From: an uncultured Eubacteriales bacterium
GTDB taxonomy: Bacteria; Bacillota; Clostridia; Monoglobales; Monoglobaceae
Reading direction: 5' to 3'
Length of the DNA: 22,739 nt
Assembly (NCBI GenBank): GCA_900545865.1
Contig: URAN01000045.1
Span: forward strand, 1 to 22,739
Each line of letters begins with the position of its first letter. The stretch's first letter is position 1. A program made the position numbers and the translations under genes. The notes beneath the pieces are model-generated. The model was not told the DNA's origin and made no database searches. It was given only the letters and a program-made list of their open reading frames with translations. Shown here in pieces: positions 6,935 through 14,876 of this stretch.

Positions 6935-8629
6935 TTGAAAACACTTTTTAAAGGCGGAACGGTTATAAACGTATTTACGGGTCAAACCGATGTTACAAAT
7001 GTATTGATTGAAAACGAAAAAATTATCGGTGTGGGTGACTGTTATACCGATAAAGACGCCGATGTAACAGAGAATGTAAGCGGCAAGTACCTTTGTCCGG
7101 GATTTATAGATGGGCATATCCATATCGAAAGCACAATGATGACTCCGGCGGAACTGTCAAAGGTAGTTTCGGTTCACGGAACAACCTCTATTGTTGCCGA
7201 CCCCCACGAAATCGCAAATGTCTGCGGAACGGCAGGGATAAAATATATTTTGGAATCGAGCGAAAACATACCGCTTAACGTGTATATTATGTTGCCGTCT
7301 TGCGTTCCTGCAACGAAGCTTGATGAGTCGGGTGCGGTGTTATCGGCTGAGGATTTAAAACCCTTGTATTCGTATCCGAGGGTTTTGGGACTTGCCGAAA
7401 TGATGAATTATCCCGGGGTCATTGCTGATGACGGCGAGGTTATGAAAAAGATAAATGACGCACTTTCGCTCGGTTTGCCGATTGACGGACACGCGCCGCT
7501 GCTTGGCGGACGGGATTTGGACAAATACATATCGGCGGGAATAAAGAGCGACCACGAATGTTCGGGTTTTGATGAGGCGAAAGAGCGTATTCAAAAAGGT
7601 CAGTGGATTATGATTCGCCAGGGAACATCGGCGAGAAATCTTGACGCTCTCATTGATTTGTTTGACGAGCCGTATTGCCGCCGCTGTCTTTTGGTGGTTG
7701 ATGATAAGCACGCCGCCGACTTGCTGCATGAGGGGCATATAGACTGTATGATTCGCACCGCCGTCAAACGCGGAAAGTCGGTAATATCGGCAATCCAAAT
7801 GGCAACGCTAAATGCGGCGCAATGCTTTGGAATACGCGACCGCGGCGCGATTGCACCGGGATATTGTGCGGATATACTTGTTCTTGACGATTTGGAAAGT
7901 GTGTCGATATGCGATGTCTATTCAAACGGAAAATATGCGGTTAAAAACAAAGAGGTTATTCCGTTTGAAAAGCCGTGGATAAGAGGACACATATATAAAT
8001 CCGTGCGGAATTCGTTTTATGTAAAGCCCGTCAAGAAAACGGATTTTTACGTTGAACCTAAATCCGATAAGTGCAGGATTATAAACGTTGTTCCGGGACA
8101 GCTGTTCACGGAAAGCTCGACAGAGCGGCTTGATTTTTCGAATAATAACGGAATAGATACAGAGCGTGATATTTTAAAGATTGCCGTGATAGAGCGGCAC
8201 ACCAATACGGGTCATATCGGAATCGGATATATCAAGGGTATCGGGCTTAAAAGCGGCGCGATATGCTCATCGGTTTCGCACGATTCGCATAATATCGTGG
8301 TGATTGGCACAAGTGATGCCGAAATGGCGGCGGCGGTGAACCGAATAATAGCTCTCGGCGGCGGTTCGGTGTGCGTGGATGGCGAAAAGGTTTCGGCAGA
8401 GCTGCCCTTGCCGATTGGAGGTCTTATGTCGGATACATCAGCAGAGGAGATTACCGTGCTTGACGAAAGATTGCGTGACGCGATATATGATTTGGGTGTT
8501 CCCAAAAATATTGTGCCGCTTATGACAATGGCGTTTGTGAGCCTGCCTGTTATTCCGTCGCTTAAAATTACAACAAAGGGTTTGGTCGATGTTTATAAAC
8601 AGGAAATTGTACCGCTTTTTGTCGATTAA
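6935..8629 (+). CDS. ade: Adenine deaminase
   Basis: This enzyme turns adenine into hypoxanthine and ammonia in purine salvage. It is an amidohydrolase with the Ade family pattern: metal-binding HxH in GFIDGHIHIES (H61, H63), ADPHEIANV (about 88-96), E155 in GLAEMMN, H186 in DGHAP, and SDHE (205-208). The C-terminal Ade domain follows (about 390-564), with VVIGTSDAEMAAAVNRI and an end rich in LxxMTMAFVSLPVIPSLK. Its 564 residues fit bacterial Ade proteins (about 560-600). The start codon is TTG, fixed by AGGAGGT seven bases upstream (6921-6927). It stands alone, bounded by a hairpin at its stop codon. Its promoter is unclear; the consensus promoter at 6401 is the nearest on this strand. Confidence 0.96.
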   Translation: MKTLFKGGTVINVFTGQTDVTNVLIENEKIIGVGDCYTDKDADVTENVSGKYLCPGFIDGHIHIESTMMTPAELSKVVSVHGTTSIVADPHEIANVCGTAGIKYILESSENIPLNVYIMLPSCVPATKLDESGAVLSAEDLKPLYSYPRVLGLAEMMNYPGVIADDGEVMKKINDALSLGLPIDGHAPLLGGRDLDKYISAGIKSDHECSGFDEAKERIQKGQWIMIRQGTSARNLDALIDLFDEPYCRRCLLVVDDKHAADLLHEGHIDCMIRTAVKRGKSVISAIQMATLNAAQCFGIRDRGAIAPGYCADILVLDDLESVSICDVYSNGKYAVKNKEVIPFEKPWIRGHIYKSVRNSFYVKPVKKTDFYVEPKSDKCRIINVVPGQLFTESSTERLDFSNNNGIDTERDILKIAVIERHTNTGHIGIGYIKGIGLKSGAICSSVSHDSHNIVVIGTSDAEMAAAVNRIIALGGGSVCVDGEKVSAELPLPIGGLMSDTSAEEITVLDERLRDAIYDLGVPKNIVPLMTMAFVSLPVIPSLKITTKGLVDVYKQEIVPLFVD

Positions 8630-8658
8630 ACCTTGATTTTGAACACAAAATCAAGGTT
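8629..8658 (+). terminator. Hairpin at the end of adenine deaminase
   Basis: A perfect 12-bp stem (AACCTTGATTTT at 8629-8640 with 8647-8658) begins at the last base of the stop codon. There is no strong T-run after it. A competing hairpin pairs GAACAC (8641-8646) with GTGTTC (8659-8664). Terminator function is likely but the element is atypical. Confidence 0.5.
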
Positions 8659-8682
8659 GTGTTCAAAGACGAAATAAATAAC

Positions 8683-8709
8683 GCACGAGCGGAGAATATC
8701 CGCCCGTGC
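8683..8709. terminator. GC-rich hairpin between convergent genes ade and the FHA gene
   Basis: GCACGAGCGGA (8683-8693) pairs with TCCGCCCGTGC (8699-8709) with one A-C mismatch and a 5-base loop. It sits between two converging genes. On the - strand it is followed by a T/A-rich stretch, so it may end the FHA transcript, but no clean U-run is present. Confidence 0.5.
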
Positions 8710-8725
8710 TGTGATATAAGCCGTT

Positions 8726-9583
8726 TTATTCGTTTATGATTGAAAAACTTATTTTATACTTTGTCTTTCCGAGGATGAGTACATCTCCGTTTTTGATTTC
8801 CGAAACAGTGATTTTTTCACCGTTTAATATCGTTCCGTTTGTTGAACCCATATCTTCAACAATAACTTTTCCGTCCGAATATGTAAGGCGGCAATGCTCG
8901 CCCGAAACGGCATTGTCTGATATAACAACGCTGTTTGTGCTGCGGCGGCCGAGGGTTGCTTTGTCCGAAAATTCAACGATTCTTACATCATCGCTGTTCA
9001 TTCCGCCGAGGGTAAGACGAACTTTTTCATCGGGTTCGCCGGGTTCTTCGGATTCTTGTTCTGTGCCTTCCGTTTCGGCATTGTCGGGTTTGGATTCATC
9101 ATCGAGAACATCCTCATTGCCGATTTCATCATCGTCGTTATCGGCGTTGATGTCCTCGGAAACTTCGTCACCGTCCGTGGTATCAGAATCATTTGAATCA
9201 TCGAAATTGTCCGAATTGTCAGAATCCGCTGATTCGCTTTCGGTATCAGCGTTATCCGCATCAACGGGTTCATCATCGTCTTGCGCAATCTCGGCATCAA
9301 TGACCTCTGAATGCTTTGATGGTTTTTTGCGGTCGTTAAAGTCATCATAGTCATCATCATAAAAATCATCGGCATAGTCTTTTTTCTTGGGTTTCAGAAA
9401 AGAGAGCAAGAGTAACAGCACGCCGATAAGCGCGATAAATACGCCGCCGATAACTATATATCTTGCCACCTCGCCTTGGCTGACGGACGCCAAATCCGCC
9501 GCGCTGAGTCCGTGACAGGTAACAGCCGAACAGAGTATAAACGCCGCCGATGCGGCGGACAGATACTTTTTGATATTCTTCAT
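8726..9583 (-). CDS. Membrane-anchored FHA-domain protein with acidic linker
   Basis: The order is: signal-peptide-like segment (1-28), short external loop, membrane helix (about 41-63) followed by the positive KPKKK, a very acidic linker of about 120 residues rich in D, E, S and N (68-187), then an FHA domain (about 199-282). FHA domains bind phosphothreonine peptides; the binding residues are present: LGRR (211-214), SGEHCRL (227-233) and MGSTNGT (245-251). The FHA domain should face the cytoplasm. The gene lies 57 bases downstream of a PP2C-type phosphatase on the same strand, the usual pairing in Ser/Thr phospho-signalling, but no Hanks-type kinase is in the window. GGTGG precedes the ATG by seven bases. 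The partner phosphoprotein cannot be told. Confidence 0.87.
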   Translation of the reverse strand: MKNIKKYLSAASAAFILCSAVTCHGLSAADLASVSQGEVARYIVIGGVFIALIGVLLLLLSFLKPKKKDYADDFYDDDYDDFNDRKKPSKHSEVIDAEIAQDDDEPVDADNADTESESADSDNSDNFDDSNDSDTTDGDEVSEDINADNDDDEIGNEDVLDDESKPDNAETEGTEQESEEPGEPDEKVRLTLGGMNSDDVRIVEFSDKATLGRRSTNSVVISDNAVSGEHCRLTYSDGKVIVEDMGSTNGTILNGEKITVSEIKNGDVLILGKTKYKISFSIINE

Positions 9584-9640
9584 TATTAACCACCAATACC
9601 TCTCTTGAATCGGCTGTCTGTGTGACCGCCGTTTTTTAAT

Positions 9641-10351
9641 TTACAATTTTATCGTTATGGCACAAAACGAATCACGGAATCGTGAATACTTTTGATGTTT
9701 TATGTTCTTTTCGACAATTTTAAGCATATTGTCAAGCCAGTTTTGAGCGGAGGTTGATTTTTTTAATGTTTTTTCTATCTGCCGCTCGTGTATTGAACCC
9801 CAAAATCCGTCCGTGCATATAAGCATACTGTCACCGGGGCGCAGCTTTTGAGGCTGCGAAAAGTTTTCATCCGGACCGCACTCGCCGCCGAGCTGTTTTG
9901 TGAGCCTGTGCCTGAGAGCGTTTTTGCGTATCTTAGGATAACGGATTTTTCCTGCCTCATAGAGTGCGTATGCCTCGCTGTTATCAGGGGTTATTTCGTA
10001 TAACAGGTTATCGCGCAGCTGATAAATGCGGCAATCCCCTATATTTCCCCAGACGGCGGCATCGCCGTCCGTTAAAAGCACCGCCGCGCTTGCCTTTGGC
10101 ATAAGTTCGGCAGAGGATAGTTTTTGGTGAGCGTTTTTGAGAAAGTCGGGGATTGATGATTTTGTTATTGCGCCCGAGTCCTCAAAATCGGTAATGATTG
10201 ATTCAACGCACAGTTGTGCGCCGCCGGGGGTTTCGCGGCCATCGGATACAACAAAACAAGTGCAATGCCCTGCTTCCGAAATTTTAAAGCAGTCGCTTGC
10301 ACAATCATTTTCGCCCTGTCTTAAAATAGATGCAAAATCCAAATCCGTCAC
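9641..10351 (-). CDS. PP2C-type Ser/Thr protein phosphatase, divergent
   Basis: This is a PPM/PP2C-fold protein of 236 residues, close to the usual 240-250. Recognisable motifs are RQGENDC (11-17, first acidic motif), VSDG (35-38), NIGDCRIYQL (103-112), ITPDNS (120-125), LTKQLGG (150-156), MLICTDGFW (176-184) and RDSFCAITI at the end (226-234). The metal aspartates at 37, 181 and 227 are kept, so catalysis is plausible. The normal DGMGGH loop is replaced by DGRETPGG, a clear departure. The start is GTG with a weak GGATGGGA upstream; no other start lies nearby. It has its own consensus promoter at 10383-10411 and leads the FHA gene, so it probably reverses phosphorylation of FHA ligands. Confidence 0.85.
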   Translation of the reverse strand: MTDLDFASILRQGENDCASDCFKISEAGHCTCFVVSDGRETPGGAQLCVESIITDFEDSGAITKSSIPDFLKNAHQKLSSAELMPKASAAVLLTDGDAAVWGNIGDCRIYQLRDNLLYEITPDNSEAYALYEAGKIRYPKIRKNALRHRLTKQLGGECGPDENFSQPQKLRPGDSMLICTDGFWGSIHERQIEKTLKKSTSAQNWLDNMLKIVEKNIKHQKYSRFRDSFCAITIKL

Positions 10352-10382
10352 CGTCCCATCCGAAATTCAATATACGTCTTAC

Positions 10383-10411
10383 ATTATACAATAAACGGAC
10401 GAAAAAGTCAA
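10383..10411 (-). promoter_or_regulatory. Sigma-A promoter of the PP2C-FHA operon
   Basis: On the - strand: TTGACT (10406-10411), 17-base spacer, TATAAT (10383-10388). Transcription would start near 10376, about 25 bases before the GTG. Confidence 0.87.
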
Positions 10412-10450
10412 ATAAAATATTCCGAGATAATGAGATAACCTATCCGCGGC

Positions 10451-11242
10451 TCAAACGGGATTATGATTTTGCGCAATCTCTCGTCCGCCGCACGTCATAC
10501 TTTCTATATAAATATCGCGGATATGTCCGATGGCGGACAGGATTTTTATTGCCGCATCGTTAGAGATACATACGGGTGTATCTTTATCAAAAATCATATC
10601 GGTTTCAATCCTTTCTTTGCCTGTGTTCAAACCCAAAATAATTCCGTCAATCTTTAAATCGCCTATGCGCACGAACCCTTTTTCGGTATCGATAACATAT
10701 TTCAATCGGGTTGGCTCAAAATCCGAAATATCATATATATCAATTATAACGCCGAATTTTTCGAATATAAAATCCGCCGCATACGATGCCGCACATATGT
10801 CATTTGTATAAACCCCGATGTGCTTTGCGTGCATAACAAGCTCTGACAAAAGTCCCGATAAATCAACGTTCGAGCCGACCTTGATTGCCAGCCGAGGCAC
10901 GGCGGAATCAATACCGCATACCGATTCGGCAAGCAAACAGACCTTTGATATTAACGCGGTCGGAATTTTGTTGAGTTCGTCTTTTGTGCCGCATAATTCG
11001 GCAAGCTCTTTGGTTTTATATACTTTGGTAATGCCGATTTTTTTAAGCTTTTGCTCCGCTTTTTCAAAAAGTCTCAAAAACCTCTTTTTATCAGACTTTT
11101 TATAACATTTTTCGGACATAAAAACAGCGGCGTTGAGACACGGAATGTACGCATTCGTACATTCCGAAATCTTAATGCCGCAAAAGAATTTGTGCTTGAA
11201 TTTTTTTGTCTTATGCACCGAAACAATTCCGAATTCAGTCAT
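10451..11242 (-). CDS. Conserved-looking protein of unknown function, last gene of the ftsE-ctpA cluster
   Basis: I do not recognise this 263-residue protein. It has no signal peptide or membrane helix. The N-terminal third is basic with several Cys (C21, C28, C35 region) and the charged segment YKKSDKKRFLRLFEKAEQKLKKIG (about 47-70). The C-terminal part alternates predicted strands and helices: SAVPRLAIKVG, KHIGVYTND, GVIIDIYDISD, IDGIILGLNTG. This suggests an alpha/beta Rossmann-like fold. It lies 39 bases after ctpA in the same direction. The ribosome site is odd: AAGGAGGG (11270-11277) is 27 bases from the ATG, with a small GGGC/GCCC hairpin between, and no in-frame start codon lies closer. 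The ATG at 11242 is the best available start. Confidence 0.7.
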   Translation of the reverse strand: MTEFGIVSVHKTKKFKHKFFCGIKISECTNAYIPCLNAAVFMSEKCYKKSDKKRFLRLFEKAEQKLKKIGITKVYKTKELAELCGTKDELNKIPTALISKVCLLAESVCGIDSAVPRLAIKVGSNVDLSGLLSELVMHAKHIGVYTNDICAASYAADFIFEKFGVIIDIYDISDFEPTRLKYVIDTEKGFVRIGDLKIDGIILGLNTGKERIETDMIFDKDTPVCISNDAAIKILSAIGHIRDIYIESMTCGGREIAQNHNPV

Positions 11243-11281
11243 ATTTGTTTTATGCCGACGGGCGCAATGCCCTCCTTTTTA

Positions 11282-12475
11282 TTATTTGTTCTCTTTCAGG
11301 ATTTTTATTGCCTCTTTGAGCTGGTCGTCCTCCGACGCGTCAAGTGTGGTCAGACGCGCGGTTTTTTCATCGCTCATCTCAACGCTGTAATCGGGTTCTA
11401 TGCCCACACCGTGAATACATACACCCTTTGGCGTATAATATCTGTCGGTGGTAACGGTCAAAATTCCGCTTGTGCCTATGCCCATAACCGTTTGAACAAT
11501 GCCCTTGCCGAACGTTTTTTCGCCGAGGGTCTTTGCAATACCCAAATCACGCAGAGCACCCGACAGAACTTCACTTGCCGATGCGCTGCCGCTGTTGGTT
11601 AGGATAATAATGGGTATATCCTTGATAAATGCACTGTCATCGGAATGCTCGGCACGATAGTCCTTGCGGTCTCCGTCTTTATTTAATGTATATGTCACAA
11701 TCTCATCAGTATTGACAAAACTTCCTGCTATGGATATTGCCTCGGGTAAAATTCCGCCGGGGTTGTTGCGCAGGTCGATTATAAGCGACTCAGGGTGGTT
11801 GTCGTTCAATTCTTTGAGTTTTGCATTGAATTTTTCCGCCGCTCCGTCCGTGAATTGAGTGAGCTTAATATATGCGATGTTACCGTCAAGCATTTTTCCG
11901 CTTACTGTATCTATCTCGATTCTGCTGCGCATAAGCTTGACCGTGCGCTCTTTTCCGTCACTGATTTGGCGTATGGTAAGCTCAACCTCGGTTCCCTCTT
12001 CGCCGCGCATATAGCTTGCCGCCTCATCAAGCTGTTCGCCTGTATAATCCTTTCCGTCTATTTTGAGAATTTTATCCCCCGAAACAATTCCCTGTTTGTC
12101 GGCGGGACTGCCTGCAATTGGGGCTACTACCGAGATGAGGTTTTCTTTTGTGTCGTTTTCGATATAAAGACCCACGCCGCAATAATTTCCCTCGACGCTT
12201 TCCATATACTGTTTTGCGTCGTCACCCCAAAGGTATCTTGTATACGGGTCGCCCGTTGATGCGGCAACACCGGCTATTGCCATTTCGGTTTCCTTGTCCT
12301 TGTCGATGTTCTCATAAAAGGCGTTTTCTATAATCTTTACGGCGGCGTTAAACTTTAACAGCTTGCCGAATTCAAAAAAACCGAAAGGGTTGACGATTCC
12401 CGTTGTGACAACAGCGGTAATTATCACCGTTATAATCACGATTGTTATCAGCTTTGATTTTTTCATTACATACAT
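11282..12475 (-). CDS. ctpA: C-terminal processing peptidase, S41 family (CtpA)
   Basis: This is a membrane-tethered serine protease that trims the C-termini of envelope proteins. It has an N-terminal membrane helix (about residues 8-28), a PDZ domain (about 93-180, with GVGLYIEN and SPADKQGIVSGDKILKIDG) and the S41 core. The catalytic Ser-Lys-Gln are visible: S299 in GSASASE, K324 in FGKG and Q328 in IVQ, with the usual 25-residue Ser-Lys spacing. RNNPGG is also present. An ATG at 12490 is in frame, but AAGG touches it directly, so the ATG at 12475 (11 bases after AGGATGG) or 12466 is more likely. It follows the coiled-coil protein; ftsE-ftsX-coiled-coil/M23-ctpA is a common clostridial order. 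Confidence 0.93.
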   Translation of the reverse strand: MYVMKKSKLITIVIITVIITAVVTTGIVNPFGFFEFGKLLKFNAAVKIIENAFYENIDKDKETEMAIAGVAASTGDPYTRYLWGDDAKQYMESVEGNYCGVGLYIENDTKENLISVVAPIAGSPADKQGIVSGDKILKIDGKDYTGEQLDEAASYMRGEEGTEVELTIRQISDGKERTVKLMRSRIEIDTVSGKMLDGNIAYIKLTQFTDGAAEKFNAKLKELNDNHPESLIIDLRNNPGGILPEAISIAGSFVNTDEIVTYTLNKDGDRKDYRAEHSDDSAFIKDIPIIILTNSGSASASEVLSGALRDLGIAKTLGEKTFGKGIVQTVMGIGTSGILTVTTDRYYTPKGVCIHGVGIEPDYSVEMSDEKTARLTTLDASEDDQLKEAIKILKENK

Positions 12476-12527
12476 ATAATTGCGCACCATCCTTAAATAC
12501 CGGCTGTGATTTTAAAGCCGGAGTTTG

Positions 12528-13121
12528 TTATTCATCATCGCTTGAATCTGCGTTGTTTTGAGAGACTTGACGATCATTGCTCTCGGCGCGGTGTCTTTCG
12601 GCTTGCCGCGCAGCCAACAGGCGTTCGAGTTCTTCTTTTGATGATTTGAGCTGCTCCGACAGACGAAGTTTTTCTTCTTTTGCGTCGGCTATTTCGCGTT
12701 TAACGTCTTTGAGCGCGTTTGCCACCTTTTTATCGTATTCGGCAAGCTCCTTGGCTATGACAATTCTGTCATTGAAATCCGAAAGGTCAGTTGACAAAAA
12801 AATTATATCGAGATAGCTCGATATGCCCCTTTCGCACATTATCCTGAAACGTCTTCCGCTCTCCTCGGTTTGTTTTTTGTCAAGCTCGTCCGCCGCCTCT
12901 GCTTTTTTATCGAGCTCCGCCGATTCTTTTTCGGCAGCGGTTATTTGGTCGCCCAGCTCTTTTATTTTTGCGTTTATATCCGCGTCCGACATTTCATCAA
13001 TATCCGAAAGCCCCGATGAATCGGGTTCTGAAAAGGCGATGTACGCCAGAGGTCCCGCAATACCGAGCAGGAAAATCACGGCGATTATTATCGCAATTAT
13101 TTTAACCTGTTTTTTGTTCAT
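12528..13121 (-). CDS. Membrane-anchored coiled-coil protein, EnvC/PcsB-like but lacking a hydrolase domain
   Basis: The 197 residues comprise an N-terminal membrane anchor (about 7-29), a first coiled coil (about 45-88), a middle segment RGISSYLDIIFLSTDLSDFNDR (98-119), a second coiled coil (about 121-180) and a polar tail ending SSDDE. The middle segment resembles the SYLDVLL..SFSDFI signature between the two coiled coils of EnvC, PcsB and CwlO-type proteins, which bind FtsX and control peptidoglycan hydrolysis. Family members usually continue into a LytM/M23, CHAP or NlpC/P60 domain; here none follows, and only 37 to 52 bases separate it from ctpA. It lies directly after ftsX, with AAGGAG 11 bases before the ATG. 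It is thus probably the FtsEX partner, acting as activator only. Confidence 0.8.
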   Translation of the reverse strand: MNKKQVKIIAIIIAVIFLLGIAGPLAYIAFSEPDSSGLSDIDEMSDADINAKIKELGDQITAAEKESAELDKKAEAADELDKKQTEESGRRFRIMCERGISSYLDIIFLSTDLSDFNDRIVIAKELAEYDKKVANALKDVKREIADAKEEKLRLSEQLKSSKEELERLLAARQAERHRAESNDRQVSQNNADSSDDE

Positions 13122-13162
13122 AATGTGTCAATCTCCTTGATTTTATATTTAATTCGCTTGGT

Positions 13163-14053
13163 TTATCCTTTAAAATATCTGCGCAAGGCGAATCCGCTTG
13201 CAAGCGCGCCGACAACGATTCCCGACAAAATAAATAAGGGAATAATAAAGATCGCGATTTCGCCCGGTGATACGAATTGCATCAGACCTTGCGGAATGAT
13301 TGTTTCAAATCTCGATGTCAGGAATACATAACCCGTGAGGGTTATAACCGCGCCCAAAACCGCACCGATAAAGCCTATTATCATCCCTTGTATCACATAC
13401 GGGATTCCGATAAACGAGTTTGTCGCGCCGACAATCTGCATTATGCGGATTTCATCGGCGTTTGATGAAAGTTTAAGGCGTATCGAATTCGCCGTAATAA
13501 ACACCGCAAGAAGAATAAGAATAATCATAAGCCACATTCCGATTCTTTTCAGTGCGGATATAAACGTTTGGATTCCGTTTATTGTTGCGCTGTTGGCGAT
13601 AACCTCGTCAACACCGTCCGTTGCCTTTGCCTTATCGACAATCGCGGATACCTTTGATAAATCCGAGACGGTTATTATATATGAATCCCTGAGCGGATTC
13701 TCGCCTTGTTCAAAAATATATCCGTCATCGCCGTAAACCTCGCGCGACACCTTTTCCATTCTGTCCTCGCGCGAATAAAAGCGGACGTTTGCAACGCCGT
13801 CTATATGCTTTAAATCTGTTTCTATATCTGTAATATCCCTGTCGCCGAGGTCGCTTTTGATATAAATATTTATTTCGGCGTTGCTGCCGAGCCGCTGTGT
13901 GAGTGCGGCTGCGTTGATTCCGAGTGCGGAAAACAGCCCGATAAGAGTCAGAACCGCCGCGGCAATACATATTGACGCCACCGTCATTACAGCACCTTTT
14001 TTTGAAAAAACTTTAGAAAATCCCTCTTTAAAACAGTATAATAATCCGTTCAT
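13163..14053 (-). CDS. ftsX: Cell-division ABC transporter permease FtsX
   Basis: This membrane half of FtsEX couples ATP use inside the cell to peptidoglycan hydrolysis outside. It has the FtsX layout: N-terminal helix (about 21-46), large extracytoplasmic loop (about 47-165) that contacts the coiled-coil partner, then three helices (about 170-190, 217-243, 262-288). The loop NSIRLKLSSNADEIRIMQIVGAT (about 188-210) is the typical FtsX cytoplasmic motif. Its 296 residues match Gram-positive FtsX. The start is 14 bases after the ftsE stop, with AGGGGGG nine bases before the ATG. The coiled-coil gene follows 41 bases downstream. Confidence 0.95.
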   Translation of the reverse strand: MNGLLYCFKEGFSKVFSKKGAVMTVASICIAAAVLTLIGLFSALGINAAALTQRLGSNAEINIYIKSDLGDRDITDIETDLKHIDGVANVRFYSREDRMEKVSREVYGDDGYIFEQGENPLRDSYIITVSDLSKVSAIVDKAKATDGVDEVIANSATINGIQTFISALKRIGMWLMIILILLAVFITANSIRLKLSSNADEIRIMQIVGATNSFIGIPYVIQGMIIGFIGAVLGAVITLTGYVFLTSRFETIIPQGLMQFVSPGEIAIFIIPLFILSGIVVGALASGFALRRYFKG

Positions 14054-14067
14054 TTATGCCGTCCCCC

Positions 14068-14751
14068 CTATGCGTAATATCCCGAACTTTTGCTGTCGCG
14101 AATCAGTCTGCCGCGGTTAAGTTCAAGAACGCGTTTTTGCATCTTATCGATAATTTCACGTGCGTGACTTATGACAAGCACCGTTGTTCCGAGTTTGTTA
14201 AAACGCTCGAAAAGGTGCATTATCTCGGCGGATGCGGTCGGGTCGAGGTTTCCCGTTGGCTCGTCGGCAATGAGTATCGGCGGATTGTTCGCCATTGCTC
14301 TTGCCATTGCGGCGCGCTGTTTTTCACCGCCCGACAGCTGTGAAGGATAGGAATCGGCTTTGTCCGACAGGTTCACAAGGGACAGAATCTGGGGTATCAT
14401 ATGATTGATGTTGCGTTCGGGAGTGTTGACCGCCCTCATTGCAAAAGCGATATTTTCAAACACCGTTTTATAAGGCAAGAGCTTAAAATCCTGAAAAACA
14501 ACACCGATTTTACGCCGCAGATACGGAAGCTCGCGGCGGCGCAAGCGCCCGATATTCTCTTTGCCAATGATTATTTCGCCGCTGTCGGGAATTTCCTCAC
14601 GCAGAATCAGCCGTGCCGCGCTTGTCTTTCCCGCACCTGTAGCGCCGATAAGGAATACAAACTCGCCCTTTTCTATCTTAAAGCTCACGTTGTCAATTGC
14701 CGTAACGCCCGTTTCGCGATATTTTTTTGTTACGTTTTTAAACTCAATCAT
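14068..14751 (-). CDS. ftsE: Cell-division ATP-binding protein FtsE
   Basis: ATPase of FtsEX. Motifs are Walker A GATGAGKT (residues 36-43), Q-loop VFQDFKLLP (about 85-93), signature LSGGEKQR (139-146), Walker B ILIADEP (159-165) with TGNLD, and the H-loop H196. An in-frame ATG at 14772 would add seven residues, but it has no ribosome site. The ATG at 14751 has GGTGATTTG before it and gives 227 residues, the standard FtsE length with the usual MIEFKNV start. It heads the cell-wall cluster. A putative promoter at 14877-14906 would give a leader of about 120 bases holding the hairpins at 14781-14849. Confidence 0.95.
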   Translation of the reverse strand: MIEFKNVTKKYRETGVTAIDNVSFKIEKGEFVFLIGATGAGKTSAARLILREEIPDSGEIIIGKENIGRLRRRELPYLRRKIGVVFQDFKLLPYKTVFENIAFAMRAVNTPERNINHMIPQILSLVNLSDKADSYPSQLSGGEKQRAAMARAMANNPPILIADEPTGNLDPTASAEIMHLFERFNKLGTTVLVISHAREIIDKMQKRVLELNRGRLIRDSKSSGYYA

Positions 14752-14780
14752 CAAATCACCGTCCCGTGTCATAAAACGTT

Positions 14781-14849
14781 CTTTGTCCGAACCGCAAAGG
14801 AGCCTTGATAATCCGCACGGCAGCGGAATCTCTCAGGCTCCCCTTTTTT
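14781..14849 (-). promoter_or_regulatory. Structured element in the ftsE leader, type unknown
   Basis: Read toward ftsE, the RNA folds as a long arm GGAGCC(T) (14835-14841 with 14799-14805), an internal loop, an inner stem TCCGC/GCGGA (14823-14827 with 14812-14816), and a second hairpin CTTTG/CAAAG (14781-14785 with 14795-14799). On the other strand the same arm is followed by six Ts (14844-14849), as in a terminator, and the block GAATCTCTCAGGC (14826-14838) matches the conserved 3' part of glycine riboswitches. The 5' GAGAG partner of that aptamer is absent, so I do not call a riboswitch. Confidence 0.45.
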
Positions 14850-14876
14850 AAGTTTGCTTATTAAATTTTAAATCCG

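Noticed and set aside
8736..9350. Open 204-codon frame on the + strand, Ser-rich
   Set aside because: It is the mirror of the acidic linker of the FHA gene: GAT/GAA/TCA codons read as Ser-rich on the other strand. It has no ribosome site and no domain.
11051..12259. Open + strand frames of 183 and 154 codons opposite ctpA and its neighbour
   Set aside because: ctpA is certain on the - strand. The + frames have no ribosome sites and no recognisable motifs.
14781..14849. Glycine riboswitch
   Set aside because: The 3' block CTCTCAGGC matches, but the 5' GAGAG half needed to form the aptamer stem is absent and no + strand gene follows. Kept only as a structured element.
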